A stretch of DNA of 46,588 nt, taken from contig CALANS010000075.1 of NCBI GenBank assembly GCA_937926105.1, forward strand, positions 1 to 46,588. The letters run 5' to 3'. Shown in pieces: positions 16,527-25,424 of the stretch (position 1 is its first letter; every line of letters begins with the position of its first letter). The notes under the pieces are model-generated. The model was given only the letters and a program-made list of their open reading frames with translations. It was not told the origin of the DNA and made no database searches. Source of the stretch: an uncultured Actinomycetes bacterium (GTDB lineage Bacteria; Actinomycetota; Actinomycetes; Mycobacteriales; Nakamurellaceae). A program made the translations under genes and the position numbers.

Positions 16527-17944
16527 GGTATGGCCTTTCCTTGTTGGTTCGTCGGGTAGAGCGCGGCACCGCCGCGCCAGTCTGGGGGTGGGGTGTTCCC
16601 GGCGCGTTCGGCGATGCCGGTGATCGCGGCCCAGGCCCGGTCAATGAGATCGCTCTCGTTTGCGCGCACAAGGGCGCCGTCGCGCACGATTGGCTCGCCT
16701 GCGACAACGACGTCGCGGACTGCCGCGGCCGTGGCATGGCGCAACACCGAAAAGACCGGATCGGCCATGGGCTGCAGCGGAGCCGCGAGCATGGGTAGCG
16801 TGACGAAGTCGGCGGGCGCCCCGGGCTCAAGGCTGCCCGTGACACCCGAACCGCCTACCGTGCCCGCTGCTGCCGTCGTGCCGAGTGCGAATGCGTCGTT
16901 CGTCGATAGGGCGCCCGGATCCCCAGCTGCCGATCCCTGCGCAAAGATGGCTTGGCGGTATTCGGCGAACGGGTCGGGCATGCCGTCGAGACCGAGACAG
17001 ACCGGGATTTCCGCCTGGCGCATGCGAAGCACAGGCGCGGTGCCCTTCGCCAGCCACGCATGGTTAGTGGGGCAGTAGACGACGGTGGCGCCACTGTCCG
17101 CAATCAGCGAAATATCGTGTTCGTTTAGGTGGACGCAATGCACTAAGACCGTGCCCTCACGCAGGAATCCCAGGCTGGCGAGAAGCTCAACGGGGCGTTT
17201 GCCGTGCTCCGCGAGGCACTGCTCGACCTCGTCGACCGACTCGGAAATATGGGTATAGAGCCGCAAACTACGATCGGTCGCGAACCTGACGGAAGCGCGG
17301 TACGCGTCCAAGTCGGTCTGGCGAAGTGAAACCGGGGCAACGAACAGCCGGTCCGCCGGGAGCATCGTGTCGACCGCCTGGTCCACCAGCCGGAAGACAT
17401 CCGTCGGGTCGGAGCGGATGGCGTCAGGAACCTTGGTCATCACGCCGACGGCAAGGGCGCAGCGCACACCGACGGCTTCGTGGCCCGCATGAGCTGCGGC
17501 GAGCATGCCCGATCGGTGCAGCGGATATATGTGATCGATCGCCGACGTAACGCCCGACCGGGCCAGCCTGGCGGTCGCCAGCGCGGTGAGCGCACGGTAG
17601 TCGGCCGCTGTCGCTGCCTCGCTCGCCCGCGCCGAAGACGCGAGGAGCTCTGGAAGCGCCTGGCCCTCTCCTTCGCGGCTGCCGGGTGCGAACGAGCGCA
17701 GGTGCTCGTGTGCGTCGACAAAGCCAGGCATTACCACGGTCCCGGTGGCGTCGAGCAATCCCCTGTGCTCACACGCATCCAGCGGCCGCACCCCGTGAAA
17801 GTCGCCGGCCATTGGCCCGGGAATGATGTCGCGGATCACGCCGCTGTGCGAGATCGTCATGTCGCGCCACCGTGCGGCACCGTCGCGGTCCACGACAAGT
17901 CCGCCAGACACCGCCGCGAGGCGCGCCGCCACTGCGGTGCTCAT
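16523..17944 (-). CDS. amidohydrolase, TRZ/ATZ chlorohydrolase-like
   Basis: 473 residues from the ATG at 17944, which has AAGGGTGA in front; a longer frame to 18055 runs over the promoter. The metal motif GFVDAHEHL is present, the usual HxH, with YTHISESVDEVE, LVHCVHLNEHD and the late CLGLDGMPD. The family removes amino, chloro or amide groups from rings, as in guanine, adenosine and atrazine-type substrates. It is the first gene of the six-gene operon whose promoter carries the second 29-bp element. Two different amidohydrolases in one operon suggest two successive hydrolytic steps. Confidence 0.82.
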   Translation of the reverse strand: MSTAVAARLAAVSGGLVVDRDGAARWRDMTISHSGVIRDIIPGPMAGDFHGVRPLDACEHRGLLDATGTVVMPGFVDAHEHLRSFAPGSREGEGQALPELLASSARASEAATAADYRALTALATARLARSGVTSAIDHIYPLHRSGMLAAAHAGHEAVGVRCALAVGVMTKVPDAIRSDPTDVFRLVDQAVDTMLPADRLFVAPVSLRQTDLDAYRASVRFATDRSLRLYTHISESVDEVEQCLAEHGKRPVELLASLGFLREGTVLVHCVHLNEHDISLIADSGATVVYCPTNHAWLAKGTAPVLRMRQAEIPVCLGLDGMPDPFAEYRQAIFAQGSAAGDPGALSTNDAFALGTTAAAGTVGGSGVTGSLEPGAPADFVTLPMLAAPLQPMADPVFSVLRHATAAAVRDVVVAGEPIVRDGALVRANESDLIDRAWAAITGIAERAGNTPPPDWRGGAALYPTNQQGKAIP

Positions 17945-18008
17945 CTCGTCACCCTTCGCGAGCGCCCTAACAGCTCCAACACCCTGTCTCCTCGCCGCAG
18001 CCATTCTG

Positions 18009-18037
18009 ACTTGTGTTCGTTCGTTGAACGTAACTAG
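18009..18037. promoter_or_regulatory. 29-bp operator-like element, copy 2
   Basis: It starts ACTTGTGTTCGT and ends TAACTAG, with only 4 of 29 positions different from the copy at 2313-2341. It contains the perfect palindrome CGTTCGTTGAACG. It covers the -10 box of the operon promoter, in the same orientation relative to transcription as copy 1. Confidence 0.6.
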
Positions 18038-18055
18038 TCGAGTGAGGGGAGTCAA
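18027..18055 (-). promoter_or_regulatory. promoter of amidohydrolase-importer operon
   Basis: On the minus strand TTGACT (18055-18050), a 17-bp spacer and TACGTT (18032-18027) read toward the start at 17944. The -35 sequence is identical to that of the glucosylglycerate hydrolase promoter and the -10 differs by one base. Confidence 0.5.
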
Positions 18056-18109
18056 GTAATGTCTCGCGCGAATTTAGGATGACTGCCCCTATCTCGTCGC
18101 ATTCGTGAT

Positions 18110-19275
18110 CGGATGCAATGCGGGTCTGTACGGATAACCGGCCCGGCACGCCGCGCACTAAGACGGTATTGACGGATGGACAACGCCGGACCGGTCGAGG
18201 TCGTAGTGCCACGGGAGCGCAATGGCAGCTTCGAGCCGGTGATCGTCGCCAAGCACCAGCGCCGGCTCGGCGACGTGTGGACACAATCGCCGTGTCGCGC
18301 TTATGCGAAAAGCCAGACCACGGACAAGATTTCGGCTCACTTCGAGGAGATCTACGGGGCGTCGAACTCGAAGAACCGGATCTCGAAAATCACCGACGCC
18401 GTGGTCGACGAGACGAATGAGGGGTGCTCCCGGCCGCTGCTTTCGGTCTATGCGGCGGACTCATCGACGCCACCCACGGCAAGGTCCGTGACGGATCCCC
18501 CGCAAGCTAGAGGTGCCCCAAGTCGCCAACCAGGCCTTCGACGCGGCGATCGGCGTCGACTTGGCGGGCCACCGCGATGTGCTCGGGATCTGGGCCGGTA
18601 GCGACCGGCGGGCGAGTCCGCGAAGTACCGGATGAGCGTTCTGACCGAGATCAAGAACCGCGGCGTGCAGGACATCTTCTTCATCGTCTGCGACGGGCTG
18701 AAGGGGCTGACCGACTCGGCGAACGCAGTGTTCCTGCTGGCCACCATCCAAACGTGCATCATCCATCTGATCCGCGGAACGTTCCGCTACGCTTCGAAGA
18801 AATCCCCGGACCGTATCGCCCGCGAGCTCAGACCTATGTACACCGTCGGCCACGGCGGCTTTCGCGGCATTCGCAGAGTCCGATGCGGAACGGGCACCGA
18901 AATACCTTGCGACATCAGGGCTTTGGCGATCCTCCTGGGAGCAGCTAACCCCGTTTCTCGACTACGACATCGGGATCCTCAAAGTGCCGTGCTCGACCGA
19001 TGCGATCGAATCGCTCAATGCTCGGGTCCGCCGAGCGGTGCGGGCACGGAGCAATTTCCCGCCGGAGCAGGCCGCGCTCAACACGGTCTATCTCGTGATG
19101 CGCTCGCTGGACCCGAAGGTTCCCCGGGCACGCCGGAGGTGCCCCGCCGGGCACGCCTCGATGGACCATGCGGTGAAAGCCCGCGCTATAAAAGCATTCG
19201 CCATTACGTTCGCCGACCGCATGCCGGCCGCCGAGGACCTGTAATTCGCGAAACTCCGGTTACACCGAAATCCGG
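18110..19275 (+). mobile_element. IS256-family insertion sequence remnant
   Basis: The transposase relic is followed by GAAACTCCGGTTACACCGAAATC, just after its stop, which may be the right terminal repeat. No matching inverted repeat was found at the left, and the first part of the transposase is missing, so the left end has been lost. The element lies between the promoter of cluster 1 and the TetR gene of cluster 2. Confidence 0.55.
18118..19243 (+). pseudogene. IS256/mutator-type transposase, frameshifted
   Basis: Pieces in different frames line up with an IS256 transposase: TPRTKTVLTD, then VEVVVPRERNGSFEPVIVAKHQRRLGD, then IDATHGKVRDG with the first catalytic Asp, AIGVDLAGHRDVLGIWAG, IFFIVCDGLKGLTDS with the second Asp, CIIHLIRGTFRYASKK, and STDAIESLNARVRRAVR with the Glu. 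At least three frameshifts and a stop break it, and about 60 N-terminal residues are absent. It cannot make an active transposase. Confidence 0.8.
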
Positions 19276-19283
19276 ATAATCTC

Positions 19284-19901
19284 CTATACGGACGCGCCGC
19301 CGACATCGGAGCCAGCTGCTCCGTGTCCGAGCATATTGAGAGCGAGAGCACCATAATAGCGCGCAATCTGTTCGACTGAGTAATGCCCTTCCGGCGAATA
19401 CCAGTGGTACGTACCAGTACACATTTCCAAAAGTGCGAACGTCGCCAGTCGTGGTTCCTTAATCGCAAATACACCTTCGGTGCAACCGCGAACTATCGTG
19501 TCGAACCAGAGCTTCTGATATTCATCCCGCAATTTGATGATCGACTGCCGATCTTCTGCGGAAAGTGACCGGAGCTCAACGTCCGTAACTTTCGCGAGTG
19601 CTGACCGTTCGCAATGGAACGCGACATGTATCCTGATGAGGCCCAACAGGTCCACCACCGGCGACCCAGGCGATTCGAGGAGAGCTCTCGCCGGCGTCAG
19701 AAGCGTGTTCATTCCTTCCAACATCAAATCACGCAACAGTGAGTTCTTGGTATCCATGTGATGATAGAGAGCCGAGATCGACACGTCGGCCTCGCTGGCG
19801 AGTTCGCGAATTCCTGTGGCCGCGAAACCCTTTCGATCGAATAGGCGGATAGCAGCGTCCCATAGTCTCTCGCTAGTGCTATTTCCAGTATTCGCTGCCA
19901 T
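19284..19901 (-). CDS. TetR-family transcriptional regulator
   Basis: 205 residues. The HTH spans about 10-56 (RLWDAAIRLFDRKGFAATGIRELASEADVSISALYHHMDTKNSLL), a textbook TetR N-terminus. The C-terminal ligand domain resembles those of regulators of fatty-acid or steroid-type degradation. It is the last gene of the minus-strand side of cluster 2 and a plausible owner of the palindromic sites at 27553-27569 and 27774-27790 (inference). A 230-bp gap upstream gives it its own promoter. Confidence 0.85.
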   Translation of the reverse strand: MAANTGNSTSERLWDAAIRLFDRKGFAATGIRELASEADVSISALYHHMDTKNSLLRDLMLEGMNTLLTPARALLESPGSPVVDLLGLIRIHVAFHCERSALAKVTDVELRSLSAEDRQSIIKLRDEYQKLWFDTIVRGCTEGVFAIKEPRLATFALLEMCTGTYHWYSPEGHYSVEQIARYYGALALNMLGHGAAGSDVGGASV

Positions 19902-20131
19902 CCTGCGTCCTCACGTCCATTTCCAGCCGATCATTGGCCCTAAGCCTGCCGACAGCTACCTCCACGCCGAACTACGCACCACCATACAAGTGGTACGAAG
20001 ACGATGGGGCCCGTCCAAGTTCACAATTTTACTCATCTCGATCCCCGCTCAACACCAAGCGCCCCGAGGCGCCACGCTCGCGCCGCCGGCTGTCTATCCG
20101 TATCCTTGCCTTGTCCCGATAGCTTCTGTCG
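19902..20131. other. intergenic region upstream of the TetR gene
   Basis: No gene is seen. There is an inverted repeat ACCAC, 7 bases, GTGGT near 19980 that could be a regulator site. No clear -35/-10 pair was identified. Confidence 0.25.
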
Positions 20132-21046
20132 CTAGTGTCCAGTCAGCGCTCTCGCAGTGTTCTCCTCGGTAATCAAACGGATTTCGGATTGCGATATCCC
20201 GGCTTCCAGCAGCCGAGGGATGAACGTATCGTGAATCAAGGTGTAGCCGGGCCCGCCGCTGATGTGCAGATGACTGCGAAGGCAGACGTCGTGGGACAGG
20301 AGGACTCGCTCGATGAATCCATTCTCCTTCATATTCAACACGTACCGGACACCACGGACGAGGTCGAATTCCGTGTCGCCTCGTACATTATCGAATTGAA
20401 CATATGCACCACGCCGTGCGAGTTGAACGTGATATTCCATCGAGGGCACCGTGTCGGCATGCCCAATGATCACCCGCGCCGGCCGGACACCTTCACTCTG
20501 TAAGATGTCGAGTTGAGGCAGCCCCACCGGCCAGCGAGCCGCGTGAGTCGTCACGGTCACTCCGGTCTGCAGGTGTGCTCGCGCCGCTGCGCGAAAAGCA
20601 CGCTCCTCGTGCGCAGATACGTACCATTTGTCTGCCCCGATTTCGCCGATAATTCCTGCGCGAACTTCCGATTCACCCACACCATCGACCAAGTCACGGA
20701 TGATGTCGTTGGCGATATCGTCGGCTGAATGGGAATCGACATACGCTGGGTCAAGGTATGGAACACGATAGATGCCCGTCCCCATGATGACGTTCAACCC
20801 TGTGCGCCGAGCAACCTCCTTGAGCGCCAGCGGGTCACGGCCCATGTCGCCATTGGTGCAGTCGACGATGGTACGACCACCGCGATCGGCAAACAGGTTC
20901 GCCTCTTGGACCGCAAGCTCGGTGTCGTTGAGTAGGCCATTGCCTCGGTATTCGCGTAGCAAATTGATGAAGAGGTGTTCATGCATCAGGGTAAATCCGA
21001 GGCTCTCGGCGTCGACCGGGCCGTTAACCGTTTGCACTGACGGCAT
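20132..21046 (-). CDS. phosphotriesterase-family hydrolase, probable lactonase
   Basis: 304 residues from the ATG at 21046, preceded by AGGAGAG; an upstream in-frame start is not supported. The metal motif LMHEHLF gives the HxH pair. EIGADKWYVS supplies the region of the bridging residue, VTTHAAR and VIIGHADTV the two later His, and LSHDVCLR the metal-binding Asp. Family members hydrolyse lactones, and some organophosphates as a side activity. With an SMP-30-type lactonase two genes away, lactone hydrolysis is the best guess. It lies 116 bases after the SDR stop in the same direction. Confidence 0.82.
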   Translation of the reverse strand: MPSVQTVNGPVDAESLGFTLMHEHLFINLLREYRGNGLLNDTELAVQEANLFADRGGRTIVDCTNGDMGRDPLALKEVARRTGLNVIMGTGIYRVPYLDPAYVDSHSADDIANDIIRDLVDGVGESEVRAGIIGEIGADKWYVSAHEERAFRAAARAHLQTGVTVTTHAARWPVGLPQLDILQSEGVRPARVIIGHADTVPSMEYHVQLARRGAYVQFDNVRGDTEFDLVRGVRYVLNMKENGFIERVLLSHDVCLRSHLHISGGPGYTLIHDTFIPRLLEAGISQSEIRLITEENTARALTGH

Positions 21047-21162
21047 AGCATCTCTCCTCTGTTCGACCGCGTAGCAATTCGCGAGCACTGCCGTATAACG
21101 ACACGTTGTCGACCGCGTCAGTAGTCGCCAAGACGTGTAGCCACGCAAGGGTCCCCGTGGTG

Positions 21163-21963
21163 TCAGACATACGTCGCACCGGGCAAAGCGCCGTTCATGA
21201 TGTAACCACCGTCAATATCGAGAACCGATCCAGTGGTGTACCGGGCATCGTCCGAGGCTAGATAGCAAATCCCCGCGGCGATGTCGCCGGGATCGGCGAT
21301 CTTGCCGAGAGGTATCCGTTGACGGAGAGCTCGGAGGACGTCGGGACTATAAAAATTGTCATTCATCGGCGTGCGGGTGGCGCCAGGACGCACGCAGTTC
21401 ACGGTGATGCCGTACGAGGCAAACTCTGAAGCCAATGTTCTGGAGAGCGCCTCCATGCCACCCTTGGCAGCCGTATAGGCACTAGCCTGAGGGTTGGAGA
21501 CGACGGCGTGGATCGATGAGACGTTGACGATCCGCCCCGGTTTCTTCAGCTCGACTAAATGCCGTGCCACCGCGGTAGCAATCAAGAATACACTTCTAAG
21601 GTTTACGCGGATGACTTCGTCGAAATCTTCAATCGCCGTCTCTAACGCTGGGCGCAGGCGAATGATACCGGCACAATTGATGGCGATCTCCGGTGGGCCG
21701 GCCCACTCGGCGGCTGCCTCGACGGCCCTATGTGCAGACTCTGCGTCACCGACGTCTGCTTGCAGGAAGTGCAGGCGATCGCCTCGATCCATGGTCTCCT
21801 CACCCGAGCCTCCGCTCAGGAGGACTTCTGCACGAGTCGCTTGGATATCGACTGCCGACACACGAGCGCCTTCATCCAGCAAGCGACGTGCGACCGCGCG
21901 CCCGATTCCGGATCCGGCACCCGTGACAAGCGCATGCTTCCCGATGAAGCGTTCAGTACTCAT
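21163..21963 (-). CDS. short-chain dehydrogenase/reductase
   Basis: 266 residues from the ATG at 21963, with GGAGGCGAAGGA directly upstream. It has the nucleotide motif TGAGSGIGRA, the NCAG motif, the catalytic Ser (NVSSIHA) and YTAAK, all in order. A C-terminal TTGSVLDIDGGY is typical of FabG-like members. It probably oxidises a hydroxyl group in the same pathway as the two lactonase-like hydrolases that flank it. Confidence 0.88.
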   Translation of the reverse strand: MSTERFIGKHALVTGAGSGIGRAVARRLLDEGARVSAVDIQATRAEVLLSGGSGEETMDRGDRLHFLQADVGDAESAHRAVEAAAEWAGPPEIAINCAGIIRLRPALETAIEDFDEVIRVNLRSVFLIATAVARHLVELKKPGRIVNVSSIHAVVSNPQASAYTAAKGGMEALSRTLASEFASYGITVNCVRPGATRTPMNDNFYSPDVLRALRQRIPLGKIADPGDIAAGICYLASDDARYTTGSVLDIDGGYIMNGALPGATYV

Positions 21964-22000
21964 TCCTTCGCCTCCAGTCGATACAGCTGCCGCGATCACA

Positions 22001-22837
22001 TCAGTGGGACGATTGAGATGCCAACGGCAGTCCGGGCACGTCGACGGTCGCAGTCGCGATATGCCAGCGCCCGAGATTCGCGATGTACAGGGTTCGATGC
22101 CCCGTGCCTCCGAAGGCGATGTTCGTCGGAGCCCCCAATGCGGTGCCTTGAAAATCGTCCGCGAATACCGTAATGCGTCCGTCGCAATCTATGCGCAATA
22201 TTTGATCGGGCCGATAACAGGCCACATATAATCGGCCTTCCGCATCATACGCAACGCCGTCGGGCACAGTGCCGGGAAGTTCTGCGATCACCGACGTCCG
22301 GCCCGCGGATCCGTCATCGTTGATCTCGATGCGGGAGATGCGCGGCCCAGTCGACTCCACGACGGCGAGAGACCTGGCATCAGGAGCCAGCGCCAAGCCA
22401 TTAGTGAACGCGGGTGCGTTTTCGCTCCACACCGTCGTCTCGCCCGATGGGCGGATAAGGTGAATGCATCCGTCGTCGCCGAGCCAGTCGCCTGAATCGG
22501 AGACTAAGAGGTCACCTGACCGAGTGAAGACGGCGTAATTGGGCATTACGAACGGACGGCGCTGTGAACCAGCGCTCACCACCGACATGAATCCACTTCG
22601 GTCCAGCCGAATGACTGCGCGCCGTTTCCGATCGCACACGTAAATGGCGCCGTCGCGATTTACCGTGACTCCCAGAATAGCGCCGCCGGTATTCGCTATC
22701 TCGGAAAATTGGCCGCTCATCGGGTCGATTCGGTAAATCTGACCCGCTTCGCCACCGGAATACAGGTAGCCGTCGTTTGCCCAAGCTACGCCTTCCGGGT
22801 GATCCAACCCTTCACACAACGTACTGATCAATTTCAT
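22001..22837 (-). CDS. SMP-30/gluconolactonase/LRE-like beta-propeller
   Basis: 278 residues. The six-bladed propeller is seen as repeated strands such as HPEGVAWANDGYLYSGG, GGAILGVTVNRDGAIYVCDR, NGLALAPDARSLAVVES and VPDGVAYDAEGRLYVACY. Metal-binding Glu14-type (PEG), Asn and Asp (PDG) positions are present. Members hydrolyse sugar lactones. It has no signal peptide, so it acts in the cytosol on an imported or generated lactone. It follows the permease gene by 46 bases. Confidence 0.82.
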   Translation of the reverse strand: MKLISTLCEGLDHPEGVAWANDGYLYSGGEAGQIYRIDPMSGQFSEIANTGGAILGVTVNRDGAIYVCDRKRRAVIRLDRSGFMSVVSAGSQRRPFVMPNYAVFTRSGDLLVSDSGDWLGDDGCIHLIRPSGETTVWSENAPAFTNGLALAPDARSLAVVESTGPRISRIEINDDGSAGRTSVIAELPGTVPDGVAYDAEGRLYVACYRPDQILRIDCDGRITVFADDFQGTALGAPTNIAFGGTGHRTLYIANLGRWHIATATVDVPGLPLASQSSH

Positions 22838-22883
22838 AGCCGTTCTTCGCTCTTATCAGATTCAGGGCATGGCGTCGCGGGTC

Positions 22884-23879
22884 TCAGGTTCCCCGTACCC
22901 CGCGGCGAGACCGTACTCGGTCGAAGATCGTCGCCAAGATGATCACCGCTCCGATGCTCACGACTTGAAGGAAATTACTGAGATGCAACAGGACAAATGC
23001 GTTTCGTAGCTCCGCCAGCAACAGCGCGCCGAGCATCGCGCCAAGGACAGTCCCGCGACCGCCGAAGAGGCTTGCACCGCCGATGACAACAGCGGCAATC
23101 ACGTCAAGTTCGATACCAATGGCACCATTCGGCTCAGCGACACCTAACTGCGAAGCTCTGATGAGCCCCGTCAACCCAGCGAGGGCACCGAGAAATACGA
23201 AACAGATCAACTTCACGCGTTTCACGGGTATCCCAGAGAGCCGAGAGGCCTCCTTGTTGTCTCCCACCGCGTGGATCTGCCCGCCAAGAACGGTCCGGGT
23301 AAGGACGTAATGCGCGATGACCGCCACGACCACCAGGACTACGACCTGCACCGGTATCGGACCCAGCTTCCCTTGCCCCAAGAAGTTCATGCTCGCCGGG
23401 CTCTGTTGTGGCATGCCGCCCGAAAACAAGAGGGCCAAGCCCCGTGCGACCGACATCATGCCCAGGGTCACGATAAAGGAGCTCACCCCGACCGCGGTGG
23501 TCAACATCCCCGACACGTAGTTCACGCCGCCACCGATAACAACGCCCGCCGCGAGTGCCGCAGGCCAGCCGATCGTCGGCGCCAACATTGCGGCGCCGAC
23601 TCCGCTCAGCGCCAGCGTCGATCCGACCGCCAGATCGAGCTCGCCGCTCACCATGACAAACGTCATGCCTACCGCTAAGAGACCGGTGATGGCCATCGAA
23701 CGTAACAGGTTGAAGAGGTTATTCGATGTCAGGAATGCCGAGTTCGTGACTGTTATCAGAATGCCGAGCAAAATGATAACAATTGCGATACCGGTTTCGG
23801 TTCGAGCGAGATACTGCATCCATGATGTATTACGGCGGGCCTTCCGAACTAGTGTCATGCCTTCGCTGCTAGCGCGCAT
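22884..23879 (-). CDS. ABC importer permease, RbsC type
   Basis: 331 residues from the ATG at 23879, with GAAGGAGG five bases upstream, so the start overlaps the ATPase gene by 11 bases. About nine hydrophobic segments are visible, with GMTFVMVSGELDLAVGS and the loop GDNKEASRLSGIPVKRVK, the docking loop of RbsC/XylH/AraH-type permeases. It works with the ATPase and binding protein upstream. Confidence 0.9.
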   Translation of the reverse strand: MRASSEGMTLVRKARRNTSWMQYLARTETGIAIVIILLGILITVTNSAFLTSNNLFNLLRSMAITGLLAVGMTFVMVSGELDLAVGSTLALSGVGAAMLAPTIGWPAALAAGVVIGGGVNYVSGMLTTAVGVSSFIVTLGMMSVARGLALLFSGGMPQQSPASMNFLGQGKLGPIPVQVVVLVVVAVIAHYVLTRTVLGGQIHAVGDNKEASRLSGIPVKRVKLICFVFLGALAGLTGLIRASQLGVAEPNGAIGIELDVIAAVVIGGASLFGGRGTVLGAMLGALLLAELRNAFVLLHLSNFLQVVSIGAVIILATIFDRVRSRRGVRGT

Positions 23880-25368
23880 TCGCGCCTCCTTCGTCAAATG
23901 CCTGCGCAATAACATCGGCGGGGTCTGCGCCTGCGGCGAACTCGCAGCGCACGGCACCGTGCCGCATTACCAATACTCGATCGGAGAGACCCATTACCTC
24001 GTCAAGTTCCGAGGAAATCAAAAGGATTGCCATACCGTCGTCGGCAAACTGATGAATAAGCCGATAGATTTCAGCTTTCGCGTTCACGTCTACGCCGCGA
24101 GTGGGTTCGTCCAGTATCAGCACCTTCGGCCGGACAGAGACCCACCTCGCAAGGACCGCCTTCTGTTGGTTGCCGCCGGAGAGGGTCAGTACCCCAGCGC
24201 CGATCGAAGCGGCCTTGATCCGGAATCGTTGGACGAGGGACGACACCGAGTCGTGTTCCCTGATTCCGACGCTCCGCCTAGCGACCTCGATATTCCAGCG
24301 CACCGGCATCTGCCCGAACAAGGATTGGACGTGCCGGTCCTCCGGTAGCATGGCGATCCCGGAGCGGATCGCGTCGCGGGCGCTGCGAAAGGCCACCTGC
24401 TTTCCGTCCAGGAGCACTTTGCCGCGATCGGGCTTGGTCACCCCAAAAAGCGACATTGCGAGTTCGCTTCGTCCCGCTCCGACAAGACCCGCCAAACCCA
24501 CGATCTCGCCTCGCGCAATCGTGAGGTCGATGTCGTGATACTCGCGGTTCCTGCTGAGACCACGCACCTCGAGCATAGGTTTGCCGCCCGCCGACGACCC
24601 AGATCTCGCCGCCGGTTTCTGCGCCTGGTCCGTCATTCCGCCGGGTTTACCGGCCATATAACGAATTAGCTCCTTGCGTGTGATCGTCGACAACGCTCCT
24701 CGCCATACCACACGCCCATCGCGAAGCACGGTGGCGGCTTGTCCGACTTGAAATACCTCATCGAGACGATGGGAGACGAGCACGACGGCATGGCCATGAT
24801 CTCGCAAGCGCGAGATCATGGCCATCATCCGGTCGGTCTCAGCCGGAGACAGCGCGGAGTTTGGTTCGTCAAGGATCAGAACCTGCGGGTTCATGGCAGC
24901 GGCCTTCGCAATTTCCACGAGCTGTCGACTCGAAATAGCCAGCGACCCCACCAACGCGTCCAAATTCAGGCTTATGCCCAGGCTATTGAGGAGAGCGTGC
25001 GCGGATTCTTCGAGTTCGGCAACGCGAAAACGGCTGAGGCTTTTCCGAGTCGACAGTTCGGGTAGGTAGATGTTCTCCAACACAGTGAGCTGCGGCGCTA
25101 ATGCCGGTTCCTGGTGGACGACCGATACACCGGCCTGCGATGCTTCGAACGGGTTGGCGAACCGAAATTCTTTACCACCCATGAGGAGCTGGCCGGTATC
25201 GGCATGGACAGCACCGGAGCAGACAGCGACTAAAGTTGACTTGCCGGCGCCATTCTCGCCCAGCAGGACGTGCACACTTCCGGCCTCAAAAGTGACGTCC
25301 ACGTCCTGCAGTGCCTGTACACCGCCAAATCGCTTGCTCACATTGCGCAGCTCCAATGCACTATCCAT
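23869..25368 (-). CDS. ABC importer ATPase, RbsA type (two ATPase domains)
   Basis: 499 residues. The first ATPase domain has Walker A GENGAGKST (37-45), the signature ISSRQLVEIAKA and Walker B VLILDEPNSAL. The second has the degenerate Walker A GLVGAGRSE, the signature LSGGNQQKAVLARW and VLILDEPTRGVDVNAK. This asymmetry is normal in RbsA/MglA proteins. It energises uptake of a ribose-type or other small polar ligand. Confidence 0.93.
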   Translation of the reverse strand: MDSALELRNVSKRFGGVQALQDVDVTFEAGSVHVLLGENGAGKSTLVAVCSGAVHADTGQLLMGGKEFRFANPFEASQAGVSVVHQEPALAPQLTVLENIYLPELSTRKSLSRFRVAELEESAHALLNSLGISLNLDALVGSLAISSRQLVEIAKAAAMNPQVLILDEPNSALSPAETDRMMAMISRLRDHGHAVVLVSHRLDEVFQVGQAATVLRDGRVVWRGALSTITRKELIRYMAGKPGGMTDQAQKPAARSGSSAGGKPMLEVRGLSRNREYHDIDLTIARGEIVGLAGLVGAGRSELAMSLFGVTKPDRGKVLLDGKQVAFRSARDAIRSGIAMLPEDRHVQSLFGQMPVRWNIEVARRSVGIREHDSVSSLVQRFRIKAASIGAGVLTLSGGNQQKAVLARWVSVRPKVLILDEPTRGVDVNAKAEIYRLIHQFADDGMAILLISSELDEVMGLSDRVLVMRHGAVRCEFAAGADPADVIAQAFDEGGANAR

Positions 25369-25424
25369 TGCCCTGCCTAACCTCCCTGCGTCAGTCTGCC
25401 ATGCGGTCTCGCGACGGTGATGTG

